Source of the DNA: Gemmatimonadaceae bacterium
Lineage (GTDB): Bacteria; Gemmatimonadota; Gemmatimonadetes; Gemmatimonadales; Gemmatimonadaceae
DNA length: 50,479 nt
NCBI GenBank assembly: GCA_016720905.1
Contig: JADKJT010000023.1
Span: forward strand, 1 to 50,479
Direction: 5' to 3'
The translations under genes and the position numbers were made by a program. Positions 37,581 through 46,714 of the stretch are shown here, in pieces. Each line of letters begins with the position of its first letter. The stretch's first letter is position 1. The notes under the pieces were generated by a model. The model was not told where the DNA came from, did no database searches, and was given only the letters and a program-made list of their open reading frames with translations.

Positions 37581-38651
37581 ATGTCTTCGCTCTTCTCGCC
37601 GTTCACGCTCCGGTCGCTCACGTTGCGCAACCGCGTCGGCGTCTCACCGATGTGTCAGTACTCCAGTGCCGACGGTCTGGCCAACGACTGGCACTTCGTG
37701 CATCTGGGCGGTCTGGCCACTGGTGGGGCCGGACTGGTGTTCACCGAGGCCGCAGCCGTCACGGCCGAGGGACGCATCAGTCCGCACGATCTCGGCATCT
37801 GGGATGACATGCACATCCCGATGCTGCGTCGAATCACCGACTTTGTGCGCGCGCAGGGCGCGGCCGCCGGCATTCAACTGGCGCACGCCGGGCGCAAAGG
37901 CAGCACCGGTCGTCCCTGGGAAGGCCGGGGGGCGGTGCTGCCGGGGGATGGCGGATGGGACGATGTGCTGGCGCCCAGTGCCATTCCCTACTCGGACACG
38001 TATCCACGTCCGCACGCGCTGACCCTTGAAGGCATTGCGCGCGTTGTCGCGGCGTTTCGCGCGGCGGCACAGCGTGCGCTGATGGCCGGGTTTCAAGTGG
38101 CAGAGATTCACGCCGCCCACGGATACCTGCTGCACGAGTTTCTCTCTCCGCTGTCCAATCATCGCACCGATGACTACGGCGGATCGTTGGCCAATCGCAC
38201 ACGGTTGACGCTGGAGGTCGCGTCGGTGGTTCGAAAAGCGTGGCCCGATGAGCTCCCCGTGTTCGTACGCATCTCCGCCACCGATTGGGCCGAAGGCGGG
38301 TGGAACATCGATGAATCCGTGCAACTCGCCATGCAACTCAAGGCGCTCGGCATTGACGTCATCGATTGCTCGTCGGGCGGGCTGGTGTCGCACCAACAGC
38401 TGGTGATTGGCCCGGGCTATCAGGTGCCGTTCGCCAGGCGCATTCGCGCCGACGCCGGCGTGGCCACTGCGGCGGTGGGACTGATCACCGAACCGGCGCA
38501 CGCCGCGCGTATCGTGGATGACGGCGATGCCGACATGGTGCTGATGGCGCGCGAACTGTTGCGCAATCCCCGGTGGCCGTTGATGGCCGCCCATGCGCTG
38601 GGAGCGCCCATCACCTGGCCGCCGCAATACGAACGGGCACAACTGCGTTAG
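37581..38651 (+). CDS. Old-yellow-enzyme family NADH:flavin oxidoreductase (YqjM-like)
   Basis: A 356-aa FMN enzyme that reduces activated C=C bonds with NAD(P)H. The ATG at 37581 gives the family-typical start LFSPFTLRSLTLRNRV. SPMCQYS with Cys 25 marks the thermophilic-like/YqjM class, in which this Cys tunes the flavin. QLAHAGRKG is the FMN loop, EIHAAHGYLLHEFLSP contains the substrate-binding region, and the C-terminal VLMARELLRNP binds the FMN phosphate. The full frame is intact and of normal length. The physiological substrate is not predictable. Confidence 0.94.
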   Translation: MSSLFSPFTLRSLTLRNRVGVSPMCQYSSADGLANDWHFVHLGGLATGGAGLVFTEAAAVTAEGRISPHDLGIWDDMHIPMLRRITDFVRAQGAAAGIQLAHAGRKGSTGRPWEGRGAVLPGDGGWDDVLAPSAIPYSDTYPRPHALTLEGIARVVAAFRAAAQRALMAGFQVAEIHAAHGYLLHEFLSPLSNHRTDDYGGSLANRTRLTLEVASVVRKAWPDELPVFVRISATDWAEGGWNIDESVQLAMQLKALGIDVIDCSSGGLVSHQQLVIGPGYQVPFARRIRADAGVATAAVGLITEPAHAARIVDDGDADMVLMARELLRNPRWPLMAAHALGAPITWPPQYERAQLR

Positions 38652-38720
38652 TGCGGTGTCTCCACGGAATCCTGACATGTTCGCTGAGGCACCACCCGGT
38701 CGCAGCACACCGGACTATCG

Positions 38721-40331
38721 CTACGGCACTATTTTCGGCACCACCGCTGGCACTTTCGGATACGTGATGCCCAGCTGCTCGAGATACGTGCTGAACTTCG
38801 TCGGATCGTAGTAGTACTTCCGCATCTCGTCGCGGTATCTGGCCATCTTCTCGGCGTTCAGCCATATGGCCGGCTGGTCACTGGCCGACATCAGCGGATA
38901 ATACTTCACCGTCTTCGTCTGCACGTCGGTGAAGTACGTCTTGGCGTCGCTCACGAGTTGCTGTTGCATCATCAGGTCCAGCAGCGTCATCGCCTGCACT
39001 TTCGCTCCGGCCACCACGCCCTTGTGCGCAATCGGCGTGGCCATTGCAATACCATCGGCCCAATTGTGCCCCGGCGTACCGGGAATGTTGGCCGGATAGT
39101 ACAGTGTCACCGACGGCACACTCCAGGTGATGTCGCCGATGTCATCACTGCCGGTGCCGGTACTCGCTTTCGCCGCTTCCTCCGGCGTGCGCAGCGGAGG
39201 CACCGTCGTGTGCAGTCCGCTGTCGGGCTGACTGATCAGCTTCTGCACGGCCTTGGCCATGGTCTGGTCCTTCTCATCCCAGACCGGCATGCCCACGCGC
39301 GCGGCGTTCGCGTGCATGGCGGTGGCAATGGGCTTGTTGAAGTGCGGCCGCCAGGCAGATCCGATCACCATCGCCGTATCAAGCTCCGTAAACGTCGCCA
39401 TCGCCGACGCCCGGGCCATCTGCTTCGCGTCATTGAACATCTTGGTCACGCGCTCGGGGTCGCGTTCACGAAAGAAGAACCAGATGGCCGCTGTACTGGG
39501 CACGACATTGGGCTGGTCGCCACCGTCGGTGATGACATAGTGTGACCGTTGCGACAGTTCCATGTGCTCGCGGTGAAACTCCCACGCGTTGGCCATGTTC
39601 AACACGGCGTCAAGCGCGCTCCGGCCGCGCCACGGGGCGCCTGCCGCGTGCGCGCTCTGCCCCTTGAACTTGAACAACGCCGAGATGAGCGTGAGCGCCG
39701 GCTCGTCGCCCCAGGAGATGCCGAACTCGTCGCTCACGTGCGCAAACAGATTCGCGTCGACATCCTTGAACACCCCAGCGCGCACGAGGTACGCTTTGCT
39801 GGCCAGCTGTTCCTCGGCCACGCCGGGCCACAGCATGATCGTACCGGACATCTTTTCGCGCACCATGATGTCCTTCACCGCCAGCGCCGCGACAATGTTG
39901 AGCGGGACGCCACTGTTGTGGCCTTCACCGTGACCCGGCGCGCCCGTCACCACCCAATCGCGTTGCGCGGTGCCGGGCTTCTGTCCGGCTTGCGGGATGC
40001 CGTCAATGTCGGAGCCCAGCGCGATAACCGGCTTGCCGCTTCCCCACTTGGCCACCCACGCCGTCGGAATGCCGGCCACACCGCGTTCCACGGTGAATCC
40101 GTTCTTCTCCAGCATGCCGGCGAGATACTTCGAGGTCTCGATCTCTTGCATGCCCAGCTCGCCGAACGAATACACCTGATCGACCATCTGTTGGGCAAGC
40201 TTGGCCTTGCCGTCGATGGCCCGAGCCAGTTCCGCCTTGAGGCGGTCAATGCGTGGGTCGGTGGTCGCCTGCGCGCCCAGGAGCGCGGGAACGAGGCAAC
40301 CCGCAATAAGGCAGCGCGCGAGAGTATGCAC
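38721..40331 (-). CDS. Secreted M20D-type amidohydrolase (AbgB-like)
   Basis: A 536-aa protein with a signal peptide (MHTLARCLIAGCLVPALLGAQA), long for M20D because of a C-terminal extension. It keeps the family core: QEIETSKYLAGMLEKNGFTVERG, the metal-binding GEGHNSG, an SAHAA substrate loop and a dimerisation domain. AbgB-type enzymes cleave amide bonds such as p-aminobenzoyl-glutamate. Here the protein is exported, so it probably degrades extracellular peptides or amides. The GTG start at 40331 lies 11 nt after the stop of the upstream M20 peptidase, suggesting one operon. Confidence 0.88.
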   Translation of the reverse strand: MHTLARCLIAGCLVPALLGAQATTDPRIDRLKAELARAIDGKAKLAQQMVDQVYSFGELGMQEIETSKYLAGMLEKNGFTVERGVAGIPTAWVAKWGSGKPVIALGSDIDGIPQAGQKPGTAQRDWVVTGAPGHGEGHNSGVPLNIVAALAVKDIMVREKMSGTIMLWPGVAEEQLASKAYLVRAGVFKDVDANLFAHVSDEFGISWGDEPALTLISALFKFKGQSAHAAGAPWRGRSALDAVLNMANAWEFHREHMELSQRSHYVITDGGDQPNVVPSTAAIWFFFRERDPERVTKMFNDAKQMARASAMATFTELDTAMVIGSAWRPHFNKPIATAMHANAARVGMPVWDEKDQTMAKAVQKLISQPDSGLHTTVPPLRTPEEAAKASTGTGSDDIGDITWSVPSVTLYYPANIPGTPGHNWADGIAMATPIAHKGVVAGAKVQAMTLLDLMMQQQLVSDAKTYFTDVQTKTVKYYPLMSASDQPAIWLNAEKMARYRDEMRKYYYDPTKFSTYLEQLGITYPKVPAVVPKIVP

Positions 40332-40342
40332 GATCGAGGGGG

Positions 40343-41662
40343 TCAGGGAACCAGCGCTTTCATCTGCGAGAGACGATACATCGTGACCGCGGCACGCTTG
40401 GCGCGCACCGACAGCGATCGGAGGTCGGCCGTTTCCTGCGGCGAATGATCGTCATGGCCCGCCAATCCCACGCCATCGATGATCATGGGCACGATGCCGG
40501 CCACGAATGACACATCGGCGGCACCGGCCTTGGAGGGATCCACGGGATTGACCGGACCCAGTCCGAGATCGCGACTGGCCTGGTCGTGCAACGCCAGCAG
40601 TCGCTTGTTGCCGTCGGTGGGCGCCATCGGCGGATAGCCGTCATCGAATGTGATGGTGGCCGTGGTGTGTCCGAGATGCGCGGCGACGATTTCGCGCATG
40701 GTGGCTTTCGTGCGCGCCAGCTGCTCCGGCGACAGCGTGCGCAAATCGCCTTGCACCTTCATGCGTTCGGCCACGATGTTGCTCTTTCCCTCGGCTGTTC
40801 CCGTGTTGGCTTCCGCATCGAGCGTCACCCGCGCACCACCCACCGCGACGCCCGGATTGAAGGCGAGATACGCCTCTTTCGACAGCCGCGTGCGGAATGC
40901 GTCAAGAATGCGGGCGGTTTCGAAGATTGCACCGAACCCGATGCTGTCCTTGAAAATCTGCGACGAGTGCGCGGCTTCGCCGGTGACATCGAGCTGCCAT
41001 GACGCCGCCCCGCGGCGCGCCACGACGCCCGTACCGAGAATGCCGGCGCCATCTTCGAAGCCGATTGCCGCGGCTGCCCCTCGCGCCGCGTCCATCAACG
41101 CGCGCCGCGCCTCGGTGATGGGTTCGCCGGCGTTCTCCTCGTCGCCGTTCATGACAATCGTGACGTTGAGTGCGTCCAGCGTTCCTGCGTCTTTCAACGC
41201 CTCGAGCGCCAGGATCATGATCACGTCGCCGCCCTTCATGTCGATGATGCCGGGGCCACGCGCGGTGGAGTCGGCCAACCGCTCCATCTTCTGAAACGGA
41301 CTGGTCGGCTCGAATACCGTGTCGATATGGCCCACCAGCAGCAGCTTGGGACCGGGGCCCGGATGTTCGGCCACCAGATGACCGGCGCGACCAAACGACG
41401 TGCCGTCCACCCAACGCGTGCGGAAGCCCAGCGAGTCGAGACGCACGCGCAGCATGGCGCCGACCTGTCGGACGCCGGCAAGGTTCATGGTGCCGCTGTT
41501 GGTGTTCACGAGGCGTTCCAGCAGGGCGATCGCCTCGGCCGTCCGACGATCGACGGCGCGGGCGATGGCCCGCTCTACCGGTTTGAGCGAATCGACCGGC
41601 GGTTTCAGCGTGTGAAGCGGCGCGTGCCACAGCGCGGCGGCAATCAGCGTAGTGAGAAGCAT
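40343..41662 (-). CDS. M20-family zinc metallopeptidase (carboxypeptidase G2-like)
   Basis: A 439-aa exported exopeptidase with a short N-terminal hydrophobic segment (MLLTTLIAAALWHA). Metal ligands are visible in order: His and Asp in VGHIDTVF, Asp in IIDMKGG, the Glu pair in NGDEENAGE, an acidic residue in GFEDG, and the final His in GHDDHSPQE. The dimerisation domain (EAAHSSQIF onward) is complete. Members remove C-terminal glutamate from folates and peptides, but specificity is not evident. It is probably co-transcribed with the downstream M20D amidohydrolase. Confidence 0.92.
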   Translation of the reverse strand: MLLTTLIAAALWHAPLHTLKPPVDSLKPVERAIARAVDRRTAEAIALLERLVNTNSGTMNLAGVRQVGAMLRVRLDSLGFRTRWVDGTSFGRAGHLVAEHPGPGPKLLLVGHIDTVFEPTSPFQKMERLADSTARGPGIIDMKGGDVIMILALEALKDAGTLDALNVTIVMNGDEENAGEPITEARRALMDAARGAAAAIGFEDGAGILGTGVVARRGAASWQLDVTGEAAHSSQIFKDSIGFGAIFETARILDAFRTRLSKEAYLAFNPGVAVGGARVTLDAEANTGTAEGKSNIVAERMKVQGDLRTLSPEQLARTKATMREIVAAHLGHTTATITFDDGYPPMAPTDGNKRLLALHDQASRDLGLGPVNPVDPSKAGAADVSFVAGIVPMIIDGVGLAGHDDHSPQETADLRSLSVRAKRAAVTMYRLSQMKALVP

Positions 41663-41762
41663 CTGGAGAATGTAGGGCCCGGCCTTGGGGAAGCGCGAGC
41701 CACGCCAGCCGATCCTGTCGTCACCTCTGCCACGGAGAGATCGTCGGCGCTATCGTCGTACC

Positions 41763-44042
41763 ATGCCGCGCCACCGCGCGTACGCCCATCGCCCGTTTGC
41801 TTCTGCCACGCCATTCATGCGCACGTCCGGTTCCCCGGCCCCTTCCAAACGATCGCCTCAGCAGGATGTCGCGCCCGGTGCCGCCGACTCGGAATCCGCG
41901 TGGTGGTACTGGCTGCTGGTCCTGGCGCCGGTGCTGTTCAACGCGATCATGCTGACACCGGAGTTTGCCACCGGCGTTCCCAGCAAGAACGACAGCGCCC
42001 TGCACCTGCTGCTCGTTCACGCGGCCAGCGACGCCGTCCGCGACGGCAGCAATCCGTTCGACTTCTGGATTCCGCAGCTCGAACTCGGCTTCCCGCAGTT
42101 CGTGTACTACCAGCATTTGCCGCATCTGGCGGTTGTCGCGCTGCACCGCGCGCTGCTGGGGACGCTGGAACTGGAAACGGCCTTTCACCTCGTGCGATAT
42201 CTGCTGCTGGTGAGTTTTCCGCTCACCGTCGCCTGGTCCATGCGGCGCATGGGATTTTCACGGATGGCCGCGGCCGTGGGCGCCGCGGCCGCGACACTCT
42301 TCAATGCCAATGCGCGCTTTGGCGTTGAGTACAACAGCTACATCTGGCGCGGGATCGGCCTCTACACCCAGCTGTGGGGCATGCACCTGTTTCTGCTTGC
42401 CCTCGCGTCGCTGGTCGTCACGGTCAACGAGGGACGCGGCTATGTGCGCACCGCGCTCCTGTTCGGCGCCACCGTGCTTTCACATCTGGTGTACGCCTAC
42501 ATGCTGGGGGTCACCAGCCTCATCGTGCTCATCGTGGGCACGCCGTGGCGCGCTCAGTGGCGTCTGCTGGCACCGCGCGCCAGTCGGCTGTTGGTGGTGT
42601 CGGGACTCGCCTTGGCCCTGACCGCCTACATGATCTGGCCATTCCTGCAGACCAGCTACGCATACCTGAGCAGTTTGCCGGGCATTCTGACGATTCGGCC
42701 GGCGGGCAACGCCATGCTCCAGGTGGTGTCGGGTCGGCTGTTCGACTATCAACGATGGCCGGTGCTCACCGCACTCGCCTTGATCGGCGCACTGGTGGCC
42801 ACCGTACGCCGGGGACCGGAGCGTATCCTTGCTCTCGGTGGATTCGGACTCTGGCTGGCGTTGCTGACCATGCGCGAATGGTTGCGAAGCCTGAGCGGGA
42901 CATTGCCGGCACATTCAGGCTTTGTCAGCTATCGCTTCGTCGGTGCCGTGGAGTTGTTTGCCATCCTGCTCATGGGCATCGGTGGTGAAGCGATCTGGAA
43001 TGCCGTGAGCCGCCTCACCGTGCTCCCGCCGCGGTTTCGGTCTGCCTCCGCATTCACCGTCATCGCGCTGGTGCTCGCACCGGCGGTCATCGAGCGCACG
43101 CACTACTACGAAGGCAACCGGCAAGTGATCGCCGAAACGCGTACCGCCCTGTCGGCCGACACCGATTTGTCGGCAGTGCTCACGGCCCTCGGCGCGGCAT
43201 CGGCCGACACCGCCTACCATGGCCGAGTGTACGCCGGACCGCGCCGCGGCTGGGGTGGCCAGTTGATGGTGGGTCCCAGTCTTCGCGTTTTCGATGTCGT
43301 CAATGCGCACCGCATGGCATCGATCGGCAATCCATTCCAGGGGCTCGCGCTCAATTCGGGACTGCTGTACAACTTTCGCGACGGTGATGCCGGCCTCTAC
43401 GATGCCTTCGATGTGCGGATGGTGGTGACACCGTCGGCCGCCGCGGTGCCTCCGTTCTTCCAGAACGTGCTGCGCAACGGCCACTATGCCGTGTGGCGCG
43501 TGCCCACGACCGGCATTGCCCAGTACGTCGAAATCACCGCGCGCCGACCGGCGCGGACCCAGCGCGAGTTGTATATCGGGGCGTCCGACTGGTTTGTCAG
43601 TGCCGCACCGGGGGCGCATCAGGTCACGCGATGGGACTATCCGTCGTCACTGACACCGGCCGTTCCCTTCACACCGACGCCGCGCTGCGCCGACGGTGGT
43701 CGGACGTCGGAAGAACGGGTCACCTCGCAACGTGTTTCGTTCACCGCCGAATGCGCGACGGCCGGTGCGGTGGTGTTGAAGATCTCCTACCACCCGAACT
43801 GGCATGTGCAAGTCGATGGCGTCGAGGCATTGACCTACATGGTATCGCCCAGCTTCATCGGCGTGGACGTGCCGGCTGGGCGTCATCGCATCGAGGCGCG
43901 CTATGTGCCAACGCGTTCGAAAGTACCGCTCCTGGTGTTGGCGCTGATCGTGTTGACCGCAGCGGTGACGCAGCGCCGGCACCTTGATGGTCCGGCGCAA
44001 TGGATAGCCCGGCGCGTGGGCGTTCGGTCAATTGATTCGTGA
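41763..44042 (+). CDS. Large multi-pass membrane protein, GT-C/6-pyruvoyl-tetrahydropterin-synthase-related type
   Basis: A 759-aa protein with roughly 11 membrane helices in the N-terminal 450 residues and a C-terminal soluble domain ending in one more helix. The first loop (EFATGVPSKNDSALHLLLV) has the acidic cluster expected of GT-C transferases. The C-terminal part contains ISYHPNWHVQVDGV and FIGVDVPAGRHRIEARY, the YfhO-like fold seen in bacterial membrane glycosyltransferases. It may use a polyprenyl-phosphate sugar. The ATG at 41763 is used; 41817 is possible. Convergent with an acetyltransferase across a long palindrome. Confidence 0.72.
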   Translation: MPRHRAYAHRPFASATPFMRTSGSPAPSKRSPQQDVAPGAADSESAWWYWLLVLAPVLFNAIMLTPEFATGVPSKNDSALHLLLVHAASDAVRDGSNPFDFWIPQLELGFPQFVYYQHLPHLAVVALHRALLGTLELETAFHLVRYLLLVSFPLTVAWSMRRMGFSRMAAAVGAAAATLFNANARFGVEYNSYIWRGIGLYTQLWGMHLFLLALASLVVTVNEGRGYVRTALLFGATVLSHLVYAYMLGVTSLIVLIVGTPWRAQWRLLAPRASRLLVVSGLALALTAYMIWPFLQTSYAYLSSLPGILTIRPAGNAMLQVVSGRLFDYQRWPVLTALALIGALVATVRRGPERILALGGFGLWLALLTMREWLRSLSGTLPAHSGFVSYRFVGAVELFAILLMGIGGEAIWNAVSRLTVLPPRFRSASAFTVIALVLAPAVIERTHYYEGNRQVIAETRTALSADTDLSAVLTALGAASADTAYHGRVYAGPRRGWGGQLMVGPSLRVFDVVNAHRMASIGNPFQGLALNSGLLYNFRDGDAGLYDAFDVRMVVTPSAAAVPPFFQNVLRNGHYAVWRVPTTGIAQYVEITARRPARTQRELYIGASDWFVSAAPGAHQVTRWDYPSSLTPAVPFTPTPRCADGGRTSEERVTSQRVSFTAECATAGAVVLKISYHPNWHVQVDGVEALTYMVSPSFIGVDVPAGRHRIEARYVPTRSKVPLLVLALIVLTAAVTQRRHLDGPAQWIARRVGVRSIDS

Positions 44043-44049
44043 CGGTTTC

Positions 44050-44220
44050 GCTGAGCGGTGAGCAGTGAGGGGCCGGAGGGGTGAGCAACGGAAGCGTCGA
44101 GCGCCAGAGCGGTGAGCCGGTGAGGGCAGGACTGGGTTCTCCCCTCGCCGGCCGGCCCCTCACGCGCTCAACGCTTATTTTGCTCGCCCCTCCAGCCCCT
44201 CACCGCTCCCGCCGCTCAGC
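44050..44220. repeat. 170-bp intergenic near-palindrome made of GGTGAGGGG-type repeats
   Basis: The left arm (44050-44104) and the right arm (44220-44165, reverse complement) align over about 55 nt. Both start GCTGAGCGG, then share GTGAGGGGC-GGAGGGG-GAGCAA and AAGCGT-GAGCGC, at around 80 percent identity with small gaps. The centre adds further copies of GGTGAG and a GCCGGCCGGC core. It lies wholly between two convergent genes and could fold into a long hairpin, serve as a bidirectional terminator, or be a dispersed repeat. Confidence 0.7.
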
Positions 44221-44237
44221 GTGATGTTCAGCTACGC

Positions 44238-44687
44238 TCACACCGGATAGTCGTACCGAATGAACCCGTTGCATTTCGCCACCGCATCGTACAGCGCGCG
44301 CGCCGTGGCATTGTGGTCCTGCGTCAACCAGTAGTACCGCGCCGCCCCGCGCCCACGTGCCTCGCCGGCCACCGCCTCGATCAACGCGCGCGCCACACCG
44401 CGGCCACGCATCGCCGGAGCGGTGAACAGGTCCTGCAAATAGCACACGGTCGGCGTCCACACGCTGGTGTGGAACAGGTAGTGCGCGAGACCAACCAGCT
44501 GTCCGTCCACCGTGGCCCCCAGCCCGAACACGCCGTCGTGCGCCATCAACCGGTGCCAGGCCGCGTCGAACGCCGCATCAGTGGTTGGTGTCTGGTAAAA
44601 CGCCTTGTAGCCGCGGGCCAAGGCATCCCAGGCTGCGCGGTCAGCAGCAGACAACGGTGCGATGGCGACGGAAACGGTAGGCGGCAC
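44238..44687 (-). CDS. GNAT-family N-acetyltransferase
   Basis: A 149-aa acetyltransferase from a GTG at 44687 with GGGGAAA upstream. The acetyl-CoA loop is LFTAPAMRGRGVARALIEAV, where RGRGVAR fits Q/RxxGxG/A. YYWLTQDHNATARALYDAVA is the typical last helix, with the Tyr that often acts as general acid, and the chain ends near IRYDYPV. Compact length fits the single-domain GNAT fold. The substrate is unknown. Confidence 0.9.
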   Translation of the reverse strand: MPPTVSVAIAPLSAADRAAWDALARGYKAFYQTPTTDAAFDAAWHRLMAHDGVFGLGATVDGQLVGLAHYLFHTSVWTPTVCYLQDLFTAPAMRGRGVARALIEAVAGEARGRGAARYYWLTQDHNATARALYDAVAKCNGFIRYDYPV

Positions 44688-44772
44688 GGTGTTTCCCCGG
44701 CTGGGCCGTCGGCGTCCTGCTAGTACCGTGCGGCGGTGAAGTCCGCGCGACAGATCACGAACGTCCGGGAAT

Positions 44773-45474
44773 ATGGCCCCCAATCGCCGCAATCACTATC
44801 GACTCCTGCATGTGCAGTCCGACGCCCCGGCGGCGGTCATCAAGGCCTCGTATCGTGCCCTGATGGCCCTCCATCATCCGGACGTCGGCGGCGACCATGC
44901 CATGGCCGCGTTGCTGAACGAAGCGTACGCGGTGCTCTCCGATACGACGCAGCGTGCCGCGTATGACAAGCAACGTGCCGCCAAAGCCGGTCGAGCGTCC
45001 TTTCGCGAGCAGCGCGGCGGCACGTCGCAATCAGCGCCGCCGCGCCACAGCGCGCCAACAGCCGCCTGCCCGTTGTGTCATCTGGGCATGCCCGCGCAGC
45101 TGCATGCCGATTCGCGGTGTCTGCGCTGTCGTGCGCCGTTGGCGCCGGTGCGGCGCCCGGGCGAAAAGGACGGCACCACTGAACGACGCCGGATGTTGCG
45201 GGTCTCCAAGTCTGACTGGGCGCTGCTGTATCAAAGCTGGCCGTCGGAGGTGACCGACGTACGCATGCGCGATCTGTCGCTGGACGGCATCAGCATCTAC
45301 AGTGGCACCGAGTTCCCCGTGCACCGCACCATCCGGGTCGTCGGCGCGGCCTTCGACGTGGTGGCGGTGATTGTCTCCTGTCGACAAGTGGGCAAGGTGT
45401 TCACCCTGCACGCCAGGCTGATTACGGCATTGTTCACGAACGCCACCGGCGGATTCGTGTCGAAAACCGCGTAG
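44773..45474 (+). CDS. DnaJ-domain, zinc-ribbon and PilZ fusion protein
   Basis: A 233-aa cytoplasmic protein with three parts. Residues 8-68 are a J domain with the Hsp70-activating HPD at 35-37 and the ending AYDKQRA. Residues 99-119 have two CxxC pairs (CPLC, CLRC) forming a zinc ribbon. Residues 136-230 look like a PilZ domain, with RRMLR (RxxxR, 139-143) and DLSLDG (DxSxxG, 167-172), the two motifs that bind cyclic di-GMP. The combination suggests recruitment of DnaK under c-di-GMP control, which is inference. The ATG at 44773 overlaps nothing supported. It converges on rsmD. Confidence 0.83.
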   Translation: MAPNRRNHYRLLHVQSDAPAAVIKASYRALMALHHPDVGGDHAMAALLNEAYAVLSDTTQRAAYDKQRAAKAGRASFREQRGGTSQSAPPRHSAPTAACPLCHLGMPAQLHADSRCLRCRAPLAPVRRPGEKDGTTERRRMLRVSKSDWALLYQSWPSEVTDVRMRDLSLDGISIYSGTEFPVHRTIRVVGAAFDVVAVIVSCRQVGKVFTLHARLITALFTNATGGFVSKTA

Positions 45475-45508
45475 CCAACGCGTCCCGCGGCGCCACGACC
45501 GTGCGGTG

Positions 45509-46084
45509 CTACGCCACCACTGGCGGGACAACCACCGGCGGGACAACCACCGGCGTCGGTGCCGGCGGTTCCTGCCGATAGATGGTCACCGCCGTGTCCT
45601 CGAAGATGCGCTTGTCATAGCCGCGCGGCAGTACATGGTCGGTGGAGTGCTCCACCGCGAGGATGCGCGAGAACTTGTTCGCCTGCCAGCTTTCGATCAC
45701 ACGATCGAGCATTTTTGAACCGTATGGCGGGTCGACGAACACGATGTCGTAGCGATCGGCTTCCAGTGCCGCGGCAAACGGCAAGGCATCCTTCTTGAAC
45801 ACGCGCGTCTTCTCACGCAAGCGCAACGCGGCAATGTTCGCTTTCAGCGCGTGCAGGCTGGACGGTCCGATTTCCACGAAATCGGCGTAGCGCGCGCCAC
45901 GCGAGATGGCCTCAAGGCCCAGCGCGCCGGTGCCGGCGAAGAGGTCCAGCACGCGCGCCTTCTCCAAATCGGCGTGCAGCATCTTGAGCAATCCCACCCG
46001 CACCAACTCCGCGGTTGGACGCACGCGATAGTCGCTGGGCGATGTCAGGTTCCGGCCGGCAAACTTCCCTCCCACAATTCTCAT
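45509..46084 (-). CDS. rsmD: 16S rRNA (guanine(966)-N(2))-methyltransferase RsmD
   Basis: A 191-aa SAM-dependent methyltransferase that modifies G966 of 16S rRNA during 30S assembly. The start MRIVGGKFAGRNL is the family's. RPTAELVRVGLLKML replaces the usual RPTxxxVREALF block. SAM motif I is VLDLFAGTGALGLEA (45-59) and the catalytic DPPY is at 118-121. The C-terminus has an extra Pro/Val tail, PAPTPVVVPPVVVPPVVA, encoded by a 15-bp tandem repeat. That tail is not part of the fold and may be recent. Confidence 0.94.
   Translation of the reverse strand: MRIVGGKFAGRNLTSPSDYRVRPTAELVRVGLLKMLHADLEKARVLDLFAGTGALGLEAISRGARYADFVEIGPSSLHALKANIAALRLREKTRVFKKDALPFAAALEADRYDIVFVDPPYGSKMLDRVIESWQANKFSRILAVEHSTDHVLPRGYDKRIFEDTAVTIYRQEPPAPTPVVVPPVVVPPVVA
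45522..45551 (-). repeat. Two perfect 15-bp tandem repeats in the 3' end of rsmD
   Basis: GGCGGGACAACCACC occurs twice in a row on the plus strand (45522-45536 and 45537-45551), followed by GGCG. Each unit encodes a VVVPP pentapeptide of the RsmD tail. The period keeps the frame. Confidence 0.85.
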
Positions 46085-46093
46085 CCCAACAAG

Positions 46094-46705
46094 CTACACG
46101 GACAGGCGACGGATCTGGCGATCCTGCAGGCGGGTGAAGGCCACCATGGCGATCACGGCCCCAAGGAAGGCCATGCCCATGTCCGACTGCGTGTCCCACG
46201 GGTCGCCCTGCGTACCCAGGAACGCGTCGGCCCCCTGCCCCAGGGCCACGGCGGCTCCCCATTCGATCAATTCGTAGGTCAGGCTGATGGCGAGCGCCAC
46301 GGCCACGGCCAGCGAGTAGGTCCAGGCACCGGCCCGAACGATGCGTAACCGAAGGAACAGTTCGCGCGCCACGAGGGCCGGCACGAACCCCTGGGCAAAG
46401 TGCCCCAGCTTGTCGTACGGATTGCGCGACAGGTGCAACAGATCCTGCACCCAGAATCCCAGCGGCACACGCGCATACGTGTATGCGCCGCCCACTATCA
46501 GGATGATCGCGTGGAGCGCAATGACGACGTACAGCAGCGACGTCAGCGGAAAACGCCGCGCCGTCCAATACAACACGGGAGCGGCCATGAAGATCGGCGC
46601 CACTTCCATGAGCCAGGTGCTGCGCTCGTACGGCTGGAGACCCGATACTGCGAGAAGAGCAACCACCACGACCGCCAGCCACGGCACCCATCTGCGCGTT
46701 GTCAT
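46094..46705 (-). CDS. DUF2238 (YjdF-like) integral membrane protein
   Basis: A 203-aa protein with five to six membrane helices (WVPWLAVVVVALLAVSGL, LTSLLYVVIALHAIILIVGG, AWTYSLAVAVALAISLTYEL, MAFLGAVIAMVAF). The conserved blocks of this family are all there: YTYARVP, RNPYDKLGHFAQG, ELIEWG, LGTQGDPWDTQSDM. The clustered His, Asp and Glu residues suggest a membrane enzyme or metal site, but the family's function is unknown to me. It lies 9 bp upstream of rsmD. Confidence 0.92.
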   Translation of the reverse strand: MTTRRWVPWLAVVVVALLAVSGLQPYERSTWLMEVAPIFMAAPVLYWTARRFPLTSLLYVVIALHAIILIVGGAYTYARVPLGFWVQDLLHLSRNPYDKLGHFAQGFVPALVARELFLRLRIVRAGAWTYSLAVAVALAISLTYELIEWGAAVALGQGADAFLGTQGDPWDTQSDMGMAFLGAVIAMVAFTRLQDRQIRRLSV

Positions 46706-46714
46706 GCCGACAGT

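Noticed and set aside
45522..45551. CRISPR-like repeat
   Set aside because: The 15-bp units are directly adjacent with no spacers and lie inside a coding frame.
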